Shown: in pieces, positions 37,852 through 47,481 of the stretch
Position numbering within the stretch: the first letter of the stretch is position 1
How the letters are laid out: each line of letters starts with the position of its first letter
Origin: Streptococcus cristatus AS 1.3089
GTDB lineage: Bacteria; Bacillota; Bacilli; Lactobacillales; Streptococcaceae
NCBI RefSeq assembly: GCF_000385925.1
Contig: NC_021175.1
Coordinates: forward strand, 1,404,213-1,468,212
Length of the DNA stretch: 64,000 nt
Direction of reading: 5' to 3'
Translations under genes and position numbers: made by a program
Notes under the pieces: model-generated
Told to the model about the DNA's origin: nothing
What the model saw: the letters and a program-made list of their open reading frames with translations, nothing else
Database searches by the model: none

Positions 37852-39195
37852 TCATTTATTTATTTTTTTTCTAGCTTTTGCTTTAGCTTTTCTCGATTTC
37901 CGATTCTCAATATAGAAAATCAGGATAATAATGACAATTGGCAAGGCAATTAACCAGCGGTTGCTTAGCAAGTCACTATACCAAGTTTTATTATTTTCTT
38001 TCTTAGTGACTTCTTCTTTGGCAGACTGGGTAACAGAAGTATCTACTTCCTCCACTTTCATCTCATCAGAGATCTTTGGAGAGAGCGTGTATAGATCATT
38101 TCCGGCCTTCAAGACACCATTCTCAACTACAGGCTTTGCCTTCGCATCTTTTTTGATTGTCGCATAAAAATCTTCTGGCAGATTGTAAGTTTTTCCATTA
38201 ATCTCCTGCTTCCCTTTAGAGAATAATTTTTTGTACTCATAGTCAGCATAAGATTTTTCGATCAAGGCATTTCCAAATGGGTGGCGGTAATATTCACCAT
38301 CTTGGTCAGACCAGTCGCCAACACCCATGATGACTCCAATCACGCGCTGGTTTCCACGCTTGACAGTTGCAATGTAGTTAAAGGCACCATTCGGACTTGA
38401 GCCCGTCTTCAGACCATCTACTCCCTCTAGAGCATAGCGAGCACCCGGCAATGAGTAATTATAAGTCTCAAATGTTTCTTCATAAGGTGTGCCAGCCTTG
38501 ACAGTTACTTTAGCCTGATTGGTATAGTTTAAAATATCTGGATAGTTCTTTACAAAATTATAAACTAAAATCCCTAAATCACGCGCAGTCGTTTGGTTGC
38601 TAGCATAATTGTTATATCTCTGAGGTGTGTAGTATCCTTTGAAGGAAACTGCTGCTGCACCACTAGCATTAAACCATTTGGTGTTGGTCATGCCTAGTTC
38701 CTGCGCTTTCGCGTTCATCTTATCCAAGAAAGCATCGGGATCATTATCTGATAAGTAATTTGCCAGCATCACTGTTGTTGCGTTAGAAGAGGGTACAACT
38801 GTCATGGTAATCAGCTCAGAAACAGTGTAATTAACCCCAGCCACGATTTTATTATTGGAAATTTCATAAATTCCCGCAACAGCTTGATCTTGCGGCGTCG
38901 CCTTAATCACCGTATCTAAACTGAGTTTTCCCTCTTTAATGGCTTCAAAAACCAAGTACAAGGTCATGATCTTACTCATGCTGGCTGGATCGCGAATTTC
39001 ATCAATATTATCCTGCCACAGGATATCTCCCGTATTTCCATCAATCATCAAAGATGATTTAGGACGATTGATAGCTTGCACATGATCATTAGGATACATT
39101 TTTTGTGCCATATCTACCAATTCATCTGCTGCTGCAGAAAACGGTGACAGAAAGGCAGATAAAATTAGTCCAAACACCAAAAACTTCTTCTTCAC
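37852..39195 (-). CDS. dacA: D-alanyl-D-alanine carboxypeptidase (PBP3-like DacA)
   Basis: Trims the terminal D-Ala of cell-wall stem peptides; low-molecular-weight penicillin-binding protein. It has 447 residues. Signal peptide to about 23; SxxK catalytic motif at Ser72-Lys75 (SMSK), SSN near 136, KTG in GLKTGSSP around 240. The C-terminal beta domain is followed by a true membrane span (RWLIALPIVIIILIFYI) and a basic tail, longer than the usual amphipathic anchor. Confidence 0.95.
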   Translation of the reverse strand: MKKKFLVFGLILSAFLSPFSAAADELVDMAQKMYPNDHVQAINRPKSSLMIDGNTGDILWQDNIDEIRDPASMSKIMTLYLVFEAIKEGKLSLDTVIKATPQDQAVAGIYEISNNKIVAGVNYTVSELITMTVVPSSNATTVMLANYLSDNDPDAFLDKMNAKAQELGMTNTKWFNASGAAAVSFKGYYTPQRYNNYASNQTTARDLGILVYNFVKNYPDILNYTNQAKVTVKAGTPYEETFETYNYSLPGARYALEGVDGLKTGSSPNGAFNYIATVKRGNQRVIGVIMGVGDWSDQDGEYYRHPFGNALIEKSYADYEYKKLFSKGKQEINGKTYNLPEDFYATIKKDAKAKPVVENGVLKAGNDLYTLSPKISDEMKVEEVDTSVTQSAKEEVTKKENNKTWYSDLLSNRWLIALPIVIIILIFYIENRKSRKAKAKARKKINK

Positions 39196-39248
39196 ATTTA
39201 TCCTCCAAAAAAATCATTCCTAACTAGTATACCATATTTTTAACAAGG

Positions 39249-39290
39249 TTTTTGATAAATATCAAAAATCCTATCTAAAAATTAGATAGG
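39249..39290 (-). terminator. nagB terminator and adjacent palindrome
   Basis: CCTATCTAA/TTAGATAGG (39270-39290) with a three-base loop and following T's ends nagB. Just beyond, TTTTTGATAAATATCAAAAA (39249-39268) is a perfect 20-base palindrome within the dacA upstream region and may be an operator. Confidence 0.75.
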
Positions 39291-39300
39291 AAATAGATTG

Positions 39301-40008
39301 TTAGGCTTCTAATAAACTCAAAGCTTCTTTATCTGCAATAATCACTACATCTTCATGGCCTTGAAGGCTACTAGCTGGCAAAGCTTCTGTCACCTGACCT
39401 TGGACTGTTCCTACAATTGCTTGAGCCTTGGAAGCACCATAGGCAAAAAGGATGATTGACTTCGCATCTAAGATATTCCGAATTCCCATTGAGATAGCTT
39501 GGGTCGGTACGTCCTCAATCTTCTCAAAGAAGCGAGCGTTTGCTTCGATAGTTGACTGCTCCAAATCGACGATATGGACAGTGCTATCAAAACTAGTTCC
39601 TGGCTCATTAAAACCAATATGACCATTGGTGCCAATTCCCAAAATTTGCAAATCTACTGGGTGGTCAGCCAAGACTTGGTTGTAGCGTTTCGCTTCTGCT
39701 TCCGCATCTGCTGCTGCACCATTTGGCAAAAAGCTTTCTTTGAAAGGCTTTTTATTAAACAGCTGCTCATTCATAAAGTAACGGTAAGACTGGGGATTAT
39801 CTTCTGAAAGTCCCACATACTCATCTAGGTTTACACTGGTCAGCTCTGAAAAGTCCAAGTCGCTGGCAATGATTTGCTTATAAAACTCAATCGGGCTGCT
39901 TCCTGTCGCTAAGCCCAGTGTCTTAGCACCCTGAGCCAACTTTTCTTTCAAGATTTCTAAAGCTACCTTTGCGCCTTCTACTTGATTCTCAACACGAATA
40001 ACTTTCAT
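39301..40008 (-). CDS. nagB: glucosamine-6-phosphate deaminase
   Basis: Converts glucosamine-6-phosphate to fructose-6-phosphate and ammonia, for amino-sugar use. 235 residues, the short Gram-positive form without allosteric tail. [14 protein letters not shown] (substrate phosphate), NLDEYVGL (catalytic Asp) and [14 protein letters not shown] are seen. A NagR-type operator lies in its promoter. Confidence 0.97.
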   Translation of the reverse strand: MKVIRVENQVEGAKVALEILKEKLAQGAKTLGLATGSSPIEFYKQIIASDLDFSELTSVNLDEYVGLSEDNPQSYRYFMNEQLFNKKPFKESFLPNGAAADAEAEAKRYNQVLADHPVDLQILGIGTNGHIGFNEPGTSFDSTVHIVDLEQSTIEANARFFEKIEDVPTQAISMGIRNILDAKSIILFAYGASKAQAIVGTVQGQVTEALPASSLQGHEDVVIIADKEALSLLEA

Positions 40009-40045
40009 TCTGTTCTCCTATTTTTCTTGATTGATTCCTTATTTT

Positions 40046-40074
40046 ATTATATGGTATAGACCAATTTTTGTCAA
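40046..40074 (-). promoter_or_regulatory. nagB promoter with NagR-like operator
   Basis: TTGACA and TATAAT, 17 bases apart on the minus strand (40069-40074 and 40046-40051). The spacer holds TGGTCTATACCA (40052-40063), a perfect dyad that fits the dre consensus of GntR-type NagR regulators. GlcNAc-responsive repression is expected by analogy. Confidence 0.75.
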
Positions 40075-40123
40075 GTAGATTCTGGCTAATTTTTCAAATT
40101 TTACCGAAGGACTTAGCGTCAAA

Positions 40124-40135
40124 TCATGGTATAAT
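40124..40135 (+). promoter_or_regulatory. extended -10 promoter before the small gene and queA
   Basis: TGGTATAAT, an extended -10, ends at 40135. Start of transcription would fall at about 40142, on the A of the next ATG, so the message may be leaderless. Confidence 0.5.
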
Positions 40136-40141
40136 AAAAGA

Positions 40142-40315
40142 ATGCTATTACCAATGACTATAATCTTTTTACTAGGAATTGCCCTTTTTACCGCTGGGCT
40201 TTTCCTGAAAAAACATCTAGGTTGGCAACTAATTTTTTTATGCTTGGGAATTTTCTTTATCAGTATTCCCTTTTTACTTGCTGCCTACTATATTTGGATG
40301 ATGAGAACTATTTAA
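40142..40315 (+). CDS. small two-span membrane protein, 57 residues
   Basis: Starts at ATG 40142 and reads as two hydrophobic segments (about 2-22 and 28-52) around a short basic turn (LKKHLGW). No Shine-Dalgarno sequence is visible, but the ATG coincides with the predicted transcription start. The stop lies nine bases before queA, whose AAGGAG overlaps it. Function unknown. Confidence 0.6.
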   Translation: MLLPMTIIFLLGIALFTAGLFLKKHLGWQLIFLCLGIFFISIPFLLAAYYIWMMRTI

Positions 40316-40324
40316 GGAGATAGA

Positions 40325-41353
40325 ATGAATACTGCTGATTTTGATTTTCACTTGCCGGAAGAACTGATTGCTCAAACTCCTCTGGAGAAGCGAGACTCTT
40401 CTCGCCTGCTCATTGTAGACCGGGAAACTGGCCAGTTTAGTGACCAACATTTTGACAATATTATTAACCAACTTGAGCCAGGCGATGCCTTGGTTATGAA
40501 TAATACTCGTGTCCTACCAGCCCGCCTTTATGGAACCAAGCCTGAAACTGGCGGTCATGTCGAGCTCCTGCTCTTGAAAAATACCCAAGGAGACTTCTGG
40601 GAAGTCCTAGCCAAGCCAGCTAAACGTCTAAGAGTCGGAGCGCGTGTGTCATTCGGTGATGGTCGTTTGACTGCCACTGTTACAGAAGAGCTGGAGCACG
40701 GTGGACGGATTGTTCGCTTTGACTATCAGGGCATTTTCCTAGAAGTCCTAGAAAGTTTGGGTGAAATGCCCCTGCCGCCTTATATCCATGAGAAGCTAGA
40801 GGACCGTGAACGCTATCAGACAGTCTATGCTAAAGAAAACGGCTCTGCTGCCGCTCCTACCGCTGGCCTCCATTTCACAGAGGAATTGCTGGATAAAATT
40901 GCGGAAAAAGGCGTTAAACTCGTCTACCTGACGCTGCATGTCGGACTCGGAACTTTCCGTCCTGTATCAGTTGACAATCTAGAAGAGCATGAGATGCATT
41001 CTGAATTTTACAGTTTGTCTGAAGAAGCAGCTGAGACCCTGCGTCAAGTCAAGGCAAGCGGCCACCGCATCATTGCTGTCGGCACCACTTCTATCCGAAC
41101 ACTGGAAACAATCGGCAGCAAATTCAACGGTCAAATCCAAGCAGACTCTGGCTGGACCAATATCTTTATCAAGCCAGGCTATCAATGGAAGATTGTCGAT
41201 GCCTTTTCGACCAACTTCCACTTGCCAAAATCAACCCTTGTCATGCTAGTATCAGCTTTTGCTGGACGCCAACTGACACTGCAAGCCTATGAGCACGCTA
41301 TTGCTGAGCGCTATCGCTTCTTTAGCTTTGGCGACGCTATGTTTATCAAATAA
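40325..41353 (+). CDS. queA: tRNA preQ1(34) S-adenosylmethionine ribosyltransferase-isomerase
   Basis: Makes epoxyqueuosine from preQ1 in tRNA wobble positions using the ribosyl part of SAM. It has 342 residues. Family blocks [44 protein letters not shown] and [10 protein letters not shown] are present. Its ribosome-binding site AAGGAG overlaps the small gene's stop. Confidence 0.97.
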   Translation: MNTADFDFHLPEELIAQTPLEKRDSSRLLIVDRETGQFSDQHFDNIINQLEPGDALVMNNTRVLPARLYGTKPETGGHVELLLLKNTQGDFWEVLAKPAKRLRVGARVSFGDGRLTATVTEELEHGGRIVRFDYQGIFLEVLESLGEMPLPPYIHEKLEDRERYQTVYAKENGSAAAPTAGLHFTEELLDKIAEKGVKLVYLTLHVGLGTFRPVSVDNLEEHEMHSEFYSLSEEAAETLRQVKASGHRIIAVGTTSIRTLETIGSKFNGQIQADSGWTNIFIKPGYQWKIVDAFSTNFHLPKSTLVMLVSAFAGRQLTLQAYEHAIAERYRFFSFGDAMFIK

Positions 41354-41367
41354 ATACAGGTGAATCT

Positions 41368-41838
41368 ATGAATAAAATCGAAAGTAGGCATCGCCTCATC
41401 CGCTCCCTCATTATGGAAAAAAGGGTCCATACCCAGCAAGAACTCCAAGAACTACTGGAAGCAAACGGCGTCATTGTCACCCAGTCTACCCTTTCTCGTG
41501 ACATGAAAACTCTCAATCTAGTCAAGGTGACTGAAAACGACAAATCCTATTATGTCATTAACAGTATCGCCCCTTCTCGTTGGGAGAAAAGACTACGCTT
41601 CTATATGGAAGATGCCCTCGTCATGCTCCGCCCCGTTCAGCATCAAGTCGTCATGAAAACCTTACCCGGACTAGCCCAATCTTTTGGTGCCATTTTAGAC
41701 GCTCTGGAATTACCCCAGATTGTTGCTACCGTCTGTGGAGACGATGTCTGCCTGATCATCTGCGAAGATAATCAAGCGGCTATCGAATGCTTTGATAAAC
41801 TCAAAGAATTTGCACCCCCATTTTTCTTTAGTAAATGA
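41368..41838 (+). CDS. argR: ArgR-family arginine regulator
   Basis: Controls arginine synthesis or the arginine deiminase genes. It has 156 residues. N-terminal winged helix with [17 protein letters not shown] (recognition helix, about 48-64); C-terminal hexamerisation and arginine-binding domain with [11 protein letters not shown]. The neighbouring arc cluster suggests it is the ArcR/AhrC-type partner. It starts 14 bases after queA. Confidence 0.93.
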   Translation: MNKIESRHRLIRSLIMEKRVHTQQELQELLEANGVIVTQSTLSRDMKTLNLVKVTENDKSYYVINSIAPSRWEKRLRFYMEDALVMLRPVQHQVVMKTLPGLAQSFGAILDALELPQIVATVCGDDVCLIICEDNQAAIECFDKLKEFAPPFFFSK

Positions 41839-42153
41839 CAAAGAGAGTGGGACAGAAAACGGTAATTCGTTAGAATTCGATTTCGTCGTCCCACCTCCGC
41901 ACAGTTGAGTAGGGCTGTAAAAGCTGATGAAATCAGCCTAGTAGAGCCCACTCAACCACTGCGTCTTGCTCGACAATCCAAAGATAATTGAGGAGTTTGG
42001 GACAAAAAGATTTTAATTTTTAAGAATCTTAATTATTAAGCCCTTCAAATCTATAATTAAATGCGAAAAGCGAACAAAGCAGAATTCTGATTACCAGAAA
42101 ATTAGTTTTGTTCGCTTTTTATATTTGAGGTCGGACTTTTGTCCCACTCTCTT
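41839..42153. repeat. structured intergenic repeat, copy 2, with insertion
   Basis: First 140 bases match copy 1 at 23313 almost exactly, including the nested hairpin. The right part is longer. It has an extra block with hairpin AAAAGCGAACAAA/TTTGTTCGCTTTTT (about 42064-42119) before the closing TTTTGTCCCACTCTCTTT. Terminal inverted repeat AAAGAGAGTGGGACA/TGTCCCACTCTCTTT is nearly perfect. It lies between argR and the arc-linked peptidase, whose stops converge, and probably ends transcription from both. Confidence 0.8.
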
Positions 42154-42215
42154 TCTTTTTGATTTACAGTTTTTACTTGGAAAAATCAGCAAAACTGATA
42201 TCTATCCTAGCAATT

Positions 42216-43550
42216 TTACTCTCCTGCCAAGCGGTAAATGGTCTCAGCATAGATATCCATCGCACGATAGAGATCATCTAAAGATGCTCTTTCATTGGCT
42301 TGATGCTCCGTCTGCTCAGCACCTGGGAATAGAGCCCCGAAGGCCACACAGTTTGGCATAGTTCGAGCAAAGGTAGCCCCACCAGAGGACATAGCTGGAC
42401 TAGTATCGCCCGTCTTTTCTTGGTAGATAGCCATCAGGGTGCTGACCAGTTCGCTGTCCTTAGGTACATAAAGCGGAGCCAGATAGTCAAATTCTTGATA
42501 GTTCAGCTGGTAGCGCCCAGCAATCTCAGCTAGTTTTGCCACTAGCTGATCTTTATCCGCCAAAACAGGAATCCGAATATCAATACGGATTTCAGACTTA
42601 TCTGAGTTCAGCGTCAGACCTGCAATATTAAAGGAGAGTCTGCCAGAGGGTTCATCCGAAATGTCGCCAAATAAACGGCCGCCAGTCGCATCTTCTCCCA
42701 CCGCTTCTGCAATAAAGGCCAAGGCAGGATGAGCCTGTAAAGGCTGCAAAACTGTTGCCAGTCGAACAATAGCATTGACACATTCAGCTGCATCCTTGGC
42801 ATGCTTAGGGAGGCCGAGAACAGTAACTTGATGATCACTTTGCTCGTAGTCAAAAGAAGCTGCCTGCAAACCTGCCACGACCTGGTCCAAAAGTTCTCCT
42901 TGATAGCTAGCCTTGCCAGGTACAACATTAAAGGCTGCTCCCGCTTCTAGCTCTAGCTGATCTGAGCCAGGACCGTGTAGCTTGACCTGCAAGAGGCCTT
43001 TTTCAGCATAGGTCAGAGGGAAGGAAGAATCTGGTGCAAAGCCAAGCGTCGCTGTTTCTTCTAGTTCATTGTACCGGCCCATGCAGCGCCAGAGGGTCTC
43101 CTCGTCTGTACCAAAGATAAAACGAACCCGCTTTTTAAATGTAACTCCGCTATCTAGCAGAGCCTTGACTGCATAAAGAGCAGCCATTGATGGTCCCTTA
43201 TCATCTTGGACACCACGTCCGAAGATCCAGCCGTCTTTGATAGTTGCCTCAAATGGCGGTGTCTGCCAATCCGTCTCATCACCTGATGGAACAACATCCA
43301 AATGACAGAGAACGGCCAGGAGCTCTGCTCCCTGACCGATTTCTGCATATCCGTAATAACCTTTAGGGTCAAGATAGGTAGTGAAACCTAAGCCTCGACA
43401 AATCTCTAAAGTTTTTTCTAGGACATCTTGGATTGCTTGTCCAAAAGGTGTTCCATTTTCTCCTTCATTGAGCACCGAAGGATAGGAAATCAAGGTTTTT
43501 AATGATGTAAGAAATTCATCTTTAACTTGATTTGTTATATCTATTTTCAT
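42216..43550 (-). CDS. M20 family dipeptidase linked to arc operon
   Basis: Zinc dipeptidase of the PepV/Sapep type, 444 residues. Metal ligands are seen in VLCHLDVVPSGD (about 81-92), DDKGP (about 117-121) and DEETLW (about 149-154), with the terminal SSGGATFARTMPNCVAFG. In S. gordonii-like arc clusters a gene in this position is called arcT. It may release arginine or other amino acids from peptides. It follows arcD by 21 bases. Confidence 0.88.
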   Translation of the reverse strand: MKIDITNQVKDEFLTSLKTLISYPSVLNEGENGTPFGQAIQDVLEKTLEICRGLGFTTYLDPKGYYGYAEIGQGAELLAVLCHLDVVPSGDETDWQTPPFEATIKDGWIFGRGVQDDKGPSMAALYAVKALLDSGVTFKKRVRFIFGTDEETLWRCMGRYNELEETATLGFAPDSSFPLTYAEKGLLQVKLHGPGSDQLELEAGAAFNVVPGKASYQGELLDQVVAGLQAASFDYEQSDHQVTVLGLPKHAKDAAECVNAIVRLATVLQPLQAHPALAFIAEAVGEDATGGRLFGDISDEPSGRLSFNIAGLTLNSDKSEIRIDIRIPVLADKDQLVAKLAEIAGRYQLNYQEFDYLAPLYVPKDSELVSTLMAIYQEKTGDTSPAMSSGGATFARTMPNCVAFGALFPGAEQTEHQANERASLDDLYRAMDIYAETIYRLAGE

Positions 43551-43571
43551 GGAATCACCTCACTCACTATT

Positions 43572-45086
43572 TTATAGGAATGGAAGGAAAGTTCCAAGGA
43601 GAAGAAGGGCGATAGTCACTACAATGATAGCGACAACGAGTTTGCCCATGAATTTCCACCAAGTACCGATATTGATACGTCCAAGTGCAAGAGCTCCCAT
43701 CACAATACCAGATGTTGGTGCGATCAAGTTCAAGACACCTGAAGCAGATTGGTAAGCAGTGATGATCAAGCTAGGACGTACATTTACAAATTCTCCGAGA
43801 GGAGCCATGATACCCATAGTCGCGCTGGCAAGGCCAGATGAAGATGGGATCAAGAATGACATAGGCAGATAGAAGATATAAGTCAAAACGATAAAGACTT
43901 GTGAAGACAGACCACTGAGGCCTTCTTTACCCCAGTTGAGGATAGTGTCTGTAATCATACCATCATTCATGATAACTTGGATACCACGGGCAATCGCTAC
44001 GATCAAGGCAACACTGAGCAAGTCAGCAGCACCATTCATAAAGGCAGAGATAATCTTGTCTTCTTTAAGACCATAAACAACACCGATAAGGATACCCATG
44101 AAGGCAAAGAGCATTGCTCCTTCTGGGAAGTACCAAGTACCCAAAGCAGCTGTAGATGAACCAATAATCTTACCGATAACTGGAAGTCCAGTTAGCCAAG
44201 TATTGAAGTTTTCAAAAAGGTTAATATGAAGGCCTGTCCATGGAATGAAGCTCAATACCATCAAGACGAAAGTAAGAACAAAGAGTACGAAGACATGTTT
44301 TTGTTTCTTAGTAAGAGTTGAGTTGACATTTTCTTCATCTTCTCCAACATTGAAGAATTTCATATCTTCTTCACGTGTTGCATAAGTAAGTGACTTAGTT
44401 GGATCTTTTTGGATCTTATCTGCATAGCGATAAACAAACCAAGTACTAAGAGCAGTCAAGGTAAACCAGAAGATCAAACGAAGGATAATTCCTTCCCCGA
44501 GACTTACACCAGCAGTTGATGAAGCGATACCTGTTGCAAATGGGTTCAAGGTAGATGCCAAACATCCAATCTGTGAACCGAGCAAGATAATGGCAACACC
44601 CGTTAGGCTATCAAATCCAACGGCCATCATAACTGGCACAAGGAGAGGATAGAAGGCCATGGTTTCTTCACCCATACCATAAGTTGTACCACCGAGGGCA
44701 AACAAAGGCATAAGAACCAAAATCAACATCTTTTCGCGACCCTTGTACTTCTTCACAATAGAAGCAATACCCGTATCTAGCATACCAGTTTCATTGACAA
44801 CGCCAAGGAAACCACCAACCATGAGGATGAAGAAGGCTACATCAATCGCTGCGCTGGTTTCTTTAATCAGCGAGCCTTCCTCTGGATGAGTACCTAGCAT
44901 AGCCCGAATCGGTGCCATGAGAACATCCCAAATCCCTTGCGGATTTTGAGGCTGGGCTTTATAGACACCATCCACAAAGGCACCTGCAGGGATGATCCAA
45001 GTCAACACTGCCATAATAGCAATGATTATCAACAAGACGGTGTAAGATGAAGGCATCTTAAACCCTTTTTTAGCTTTTTCACTCAT
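43572..45086 (-). CDS. arcD: arginine-ornithine antiporter, YfcC family
   Basis: Membrane carrier of 504 residues with about 12 spans. The YfcC/ArcD-type sequence is evident in the first span (YTVLLIIIAIMAVLTWIIPAG) and in GGTTYGMGEETMAFYPLL around 143. Placed between arcC and the peptidase, it is expected to exchange external arginine for ornithine. The YfcC family also holds C4-dicarboxylate-like carriers, so assignment rests on context. Confidence 0.88.
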   Translation of the reverse strand: MSEKAKKGFKMPSSYTVLLIIIAIMAVLTWIIPAGAFVDGVYKAQPQNPQGIWDVLMAPIRAMLGTHPEEGSLIKETSAAIDVAFFILMVGGFLGVVNETGMLDTGIASIVKKYKGREKMLILVLMPLFALGGTTYGMGEETMAFYPLLVPVMMAVGFDSLTGVAIILLGSQIGCLASTLNPFATGIASSTAGVSLGEGIILRLIFWFTLTALSTWFVYRYADKIQKDPTKSLTYATREEDMKFFNVGEDEENVNSTLTKKQKHVFVLFVLTFVLMVLSFIPWTGLHINLFENFNTWLTGLPVIGKIIGSSTAALGTWYFPEGAMLFAFMGILIGVVYGLKEDKIISAFMNGAADLLSVALIVAIARGIQVIMNDGMITDTILNWGKEGLSGLSSQVFIVLTYIFYLPMSFLIPSSSGLASATMGIMAPLGEFVNVRPSLIITAYQSASGVLNLIAPTSGIVMGALALGRINIGTWWKFMGKLVVAIIVVTIALLLLGTFLPFL

Positions 45087-45130
45087 TTGTTTTTCCTCCT
45101 AATGTCTAACAAAGTGCAAAAAACCAACCA

Positions 45131-45165
45131 CTTTCTTAAATAAATATTTAAGAAAAAACGCTTTC
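45131..45165 (-). promoter_or_regulatory. palindrome and weak cre before arcD
   Basis: Arms TTTCTTAAATA and TATTTAAGAAA around AA form a perfect 24-base dyad. On the minus strand AGAAAGCGTTTTTT next to it is a weak cre-like match. It lies about 45 bases before arcD. Confidence 0.4.
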
Positions 45166-45299
45166 TATTTATATTTATTTTACCACATTAAGGTCTAAAA
45201 AACTAGTATCTTTTGAAAATATCGCACTTATTTTCAAGAAATATTCCTAACTTGATATAAAGACGTTAGAAATACCATATATTTTACTAGTAAAATAAC

Positions 45300-46247
45300 T
45301 TATCCTTTTTCAATAATTGTTCCGCTTTCAGATTCAATCAAAGCTCCAAGGTTTTCAAGGGAAGTAATAACTGCTTTTCCTTCTGGACGGCCATTGACAA
45401 AAGCGATAGCTGCTTCTACTTTTGGAAGCATGCTTCCTGGTGCAAATTGGTCTTGTTTGATATATTCTTCCAGCTGAGCAACATTCACATGTTCCAATTT
45501 TGCTTGGTCTGGTTTATTGTAGTTTACAAAGACATAGTCTACACCAGTCAAGACGATGAAGAGGTCAGCTTCGACTAATTCTGCCAAGCGTTGAGAAGCA
45601 AAGTCCTTATCAATAACAGCTTCCACACCAGCCAAATGACCGTTGTCTTCCTTGATGACTGGAATTCCGCCACCACCAGCAGCAACGACCACTTGACCAG
45701 CATTCAAGAGGGTACGAATTGTTTCGATTTCCTTGATATCAACAGGTTTTGGTGAAGCAACAACCTTACGCCAACCGCGGCCGGCATCCTCTTTGAAAGT
45801 CGCTCCGCTCTTTTCAGCTTCTGCTTTTGCTTCTTCTTCTGAGTAGAAGGGACCAATTGGTTTGCTCAAGTTAACAAAAGCTGGGTCATTCTTATCGACA
45901 ACAACTTGGGTCACAACTGAAGCAACATCTTTTTCGATACCTTCATCCAAGAGAGCATTTTGCAAGGCATTTTGCAGCCAGAAACCGATGCTACCTTCTG
46001 TCATAGCAACAAGTGAATCGAGTGGGAAAGCAGGGTTCTTTTCAGAATCGGCAGCCAAGTGTTGAAGCAAGAGATTTCCAACTTGAGGACCATTACCGTG
46101 AGTGATGATCAAATCATCCCCATTTTTGATCAATTTTACAAGGTGCTTAGCTGTTTCCACCAAAGCTTCCTGTTGAGCTTTTGCTGATGGATCAGAAGAA
46201 AGAATCGCATTTCCTCCCAAAGCTACTACAATTTTACGATTTGCCAT
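45300..46247 (-). CDS. arcC: carbamate kinase
   Basis: Third enzyme of the arginine deiminase pathway; makes ATP from carbamoyl phosphate. 315 residues. [11 protein letters not shown] at the N-terminus, [15 protein letters not shown] near 49, and [10 protein letters not shown] near 209 are all present. Confidence 0.97.
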   Translation of the reverse strand: MANRKIVVALGGNAILSSDPSAKAQQEALVETAKHLVKLIKNGDDLIITHGNGPQVGNLLLQHLAADSEKNPAFPLDSLVAMTEGSIGFWLQNALQNALLDEGIEKDVASVVTQVVVDKNDPAFVNLSKPIGPFYSEEEAKAEAEKSGATFKEDAGRGWRKVVASPKPVDIKEIETIRTLLNAGQVVVAAGGGGIPVIKEDNGHLAGVEAVIDKDFASQRLAELVEADLFIVLTGVDYVFVNYNKPDQAKLEHVNVAQLEEYIKQDQFAPGSMLPKVEAAIAFVNGRPEGKAVITSLENLGALIESESGTIIEKG

Positions 46248-46341
46248 AAGTTCTCCTTTATCACATTCAATCGAATGCGCTTAGATTTCAGTTTAATAAT
46301 TTTTCAAATACTTTATAAGAAATAACAGATTTCCATCATAT

Positions 46342-46379
46342 AAAAGAGGACTGGACTAAAGCTATTAGTCGCAGCCCTC
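46342..46379 (-). terminator. hairpin between arcB and arcC
   Basis: GAGGGCTGCGACTAA pairs with TTAGTCCAGTCCTC, followed by TTTT on the minus strand. A partial terminator inside the operon would lower arcC and arcD relative to arcA and arcB. Confidence 0.7.
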
Positions 46380-46406
46380 ATAGCTGTTGGTATTACGGTT
46401 TATAAA

Positions 46407-47423
46407 TTATACTTTTGGAATGTAAAGGTTGCCGAGTGTAGCAGCCATAACAGCTTTGATTGTGTGCATACGGTTTTCTGCTTGGTCAAAGTGGCGAGCG
46501 TATTTGCTACGGAAGACTTCGTCTGTTACTTCCATTTCTTCTACGCCAAATTTTTCAGCGACATCTTTACCGTAAACAGTATTTGTATCGTGGAATGCTG
46601 GCAAGCAGTGCAAGAAGATCAAGTCTTCATTATCAGCTTTCTTCACCAATTCCATGTTAACTTGGTAAGGTTTCAAAAGTGCAACGCGTTCTGCGAATTT
46701 ATCTTCTTCACCCATAGATACCCAAACGTCTGTGTAAAGTACGTCTGCACCTTTAACAGCTTCGTCTGCATCTTCAGTGATGAGGATGTGTGCGCCGCTT
46801 TCTTTAGCAAAGCCTTCTGCCAATTCAACAATTTCTTTTTCTGGGAAGAGTTCTTTTGGTGAGAAGATGTGAACGTTAACGCCAAGGATAGCTCCTGTTA
46901 CCAGCAAGCTGTTAGCAACGTTGTTACGTCCATCACCACAGTAAACCAATGTCAAGCCTTCCAAACGGCCAAAGTTTTCTTGAACTGTCAAGTAGTCAGC
47001 AAGCATTTGAGTTGGGTGCCATTCGTCAGTCAAACCATTCCATACTGGAACACCTGAGAATTCAGCCAATTCTTCTACCATGCGTTGGCTGAAGCCACGG
47101 AATTCAATCCCGTCAAACATACGTCCCAATACTTTAGCTGTATCTTCTGTAGATTCTTTCTTACCAAGCTGGATATCATTAGCACCAAGGTATTCTGGAT
47201 GTGCACCAAGATCGATAGCTGCTGTAGTAAAGGCTGCACGCGTACGAGTAGATGTTTTTTCAAACAAGAGAGCGATATTCTTACCAGCAAGATAGTGGTG
47301 CTGAATATTGCGTTTCTTCAAGTCTTTCAAGTGAGCTGAAAGTCCGATAAGGTATTCTAATTCTGCACGAGTAAAGTCTTTTTCTGCAAGGAAGCTACGT
47401 CCTTGGAATACTGAATGTGTCAT
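46407..47423 (-). CDS. arcB: ornithine carbamoyltransferase, catabolic
   Basis: Splits citrulline to ornithine and carbamoyl phosphate. It has 338 residues. Carbamoyl-phosphate loop [10 protein letters not shown] around 56 and the ornithine loop [10 protein letters not shown] around 270 are seen. Position between arcA and arcC marks it as the catabolic form. Confidence 0.97.
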   Translation of the reverse strand: MTHSVFQGRSFLAEKDFTRAELEYLIGLSAHLKDLKKRNIQHHYLAGKNIALLFEKTSTRTRAAFTTAAIDLGAHPEYLGANDIQLGKKESTEDTAKVLGRMFDGIEFRGFSQRMVEELAEFSGVPVWNGLTDEWHPTQMLADYLTVQENFGRLEGLTLVYCGDGRNNVANSLLVTGAILGVNVHIFSPKELFPEKEIVELAEGFAKESGAHILITEDADEAVKGADVLYTDVWVSMGEEDKFAERVALLKPYQVNMELVKKADNEDLIFLHCLPAFHDTNTVYGKDVAEKFGVEEMEVTDEVFRSKYARHFDQAENRMHTIKAVMAATLGNLYIPKV

Positions 47424-47481
47424 TCTGTTATTTCCTCTTTCTAGTTATTAAATTTTCTATTGATAAATTGTCGAACACGAA

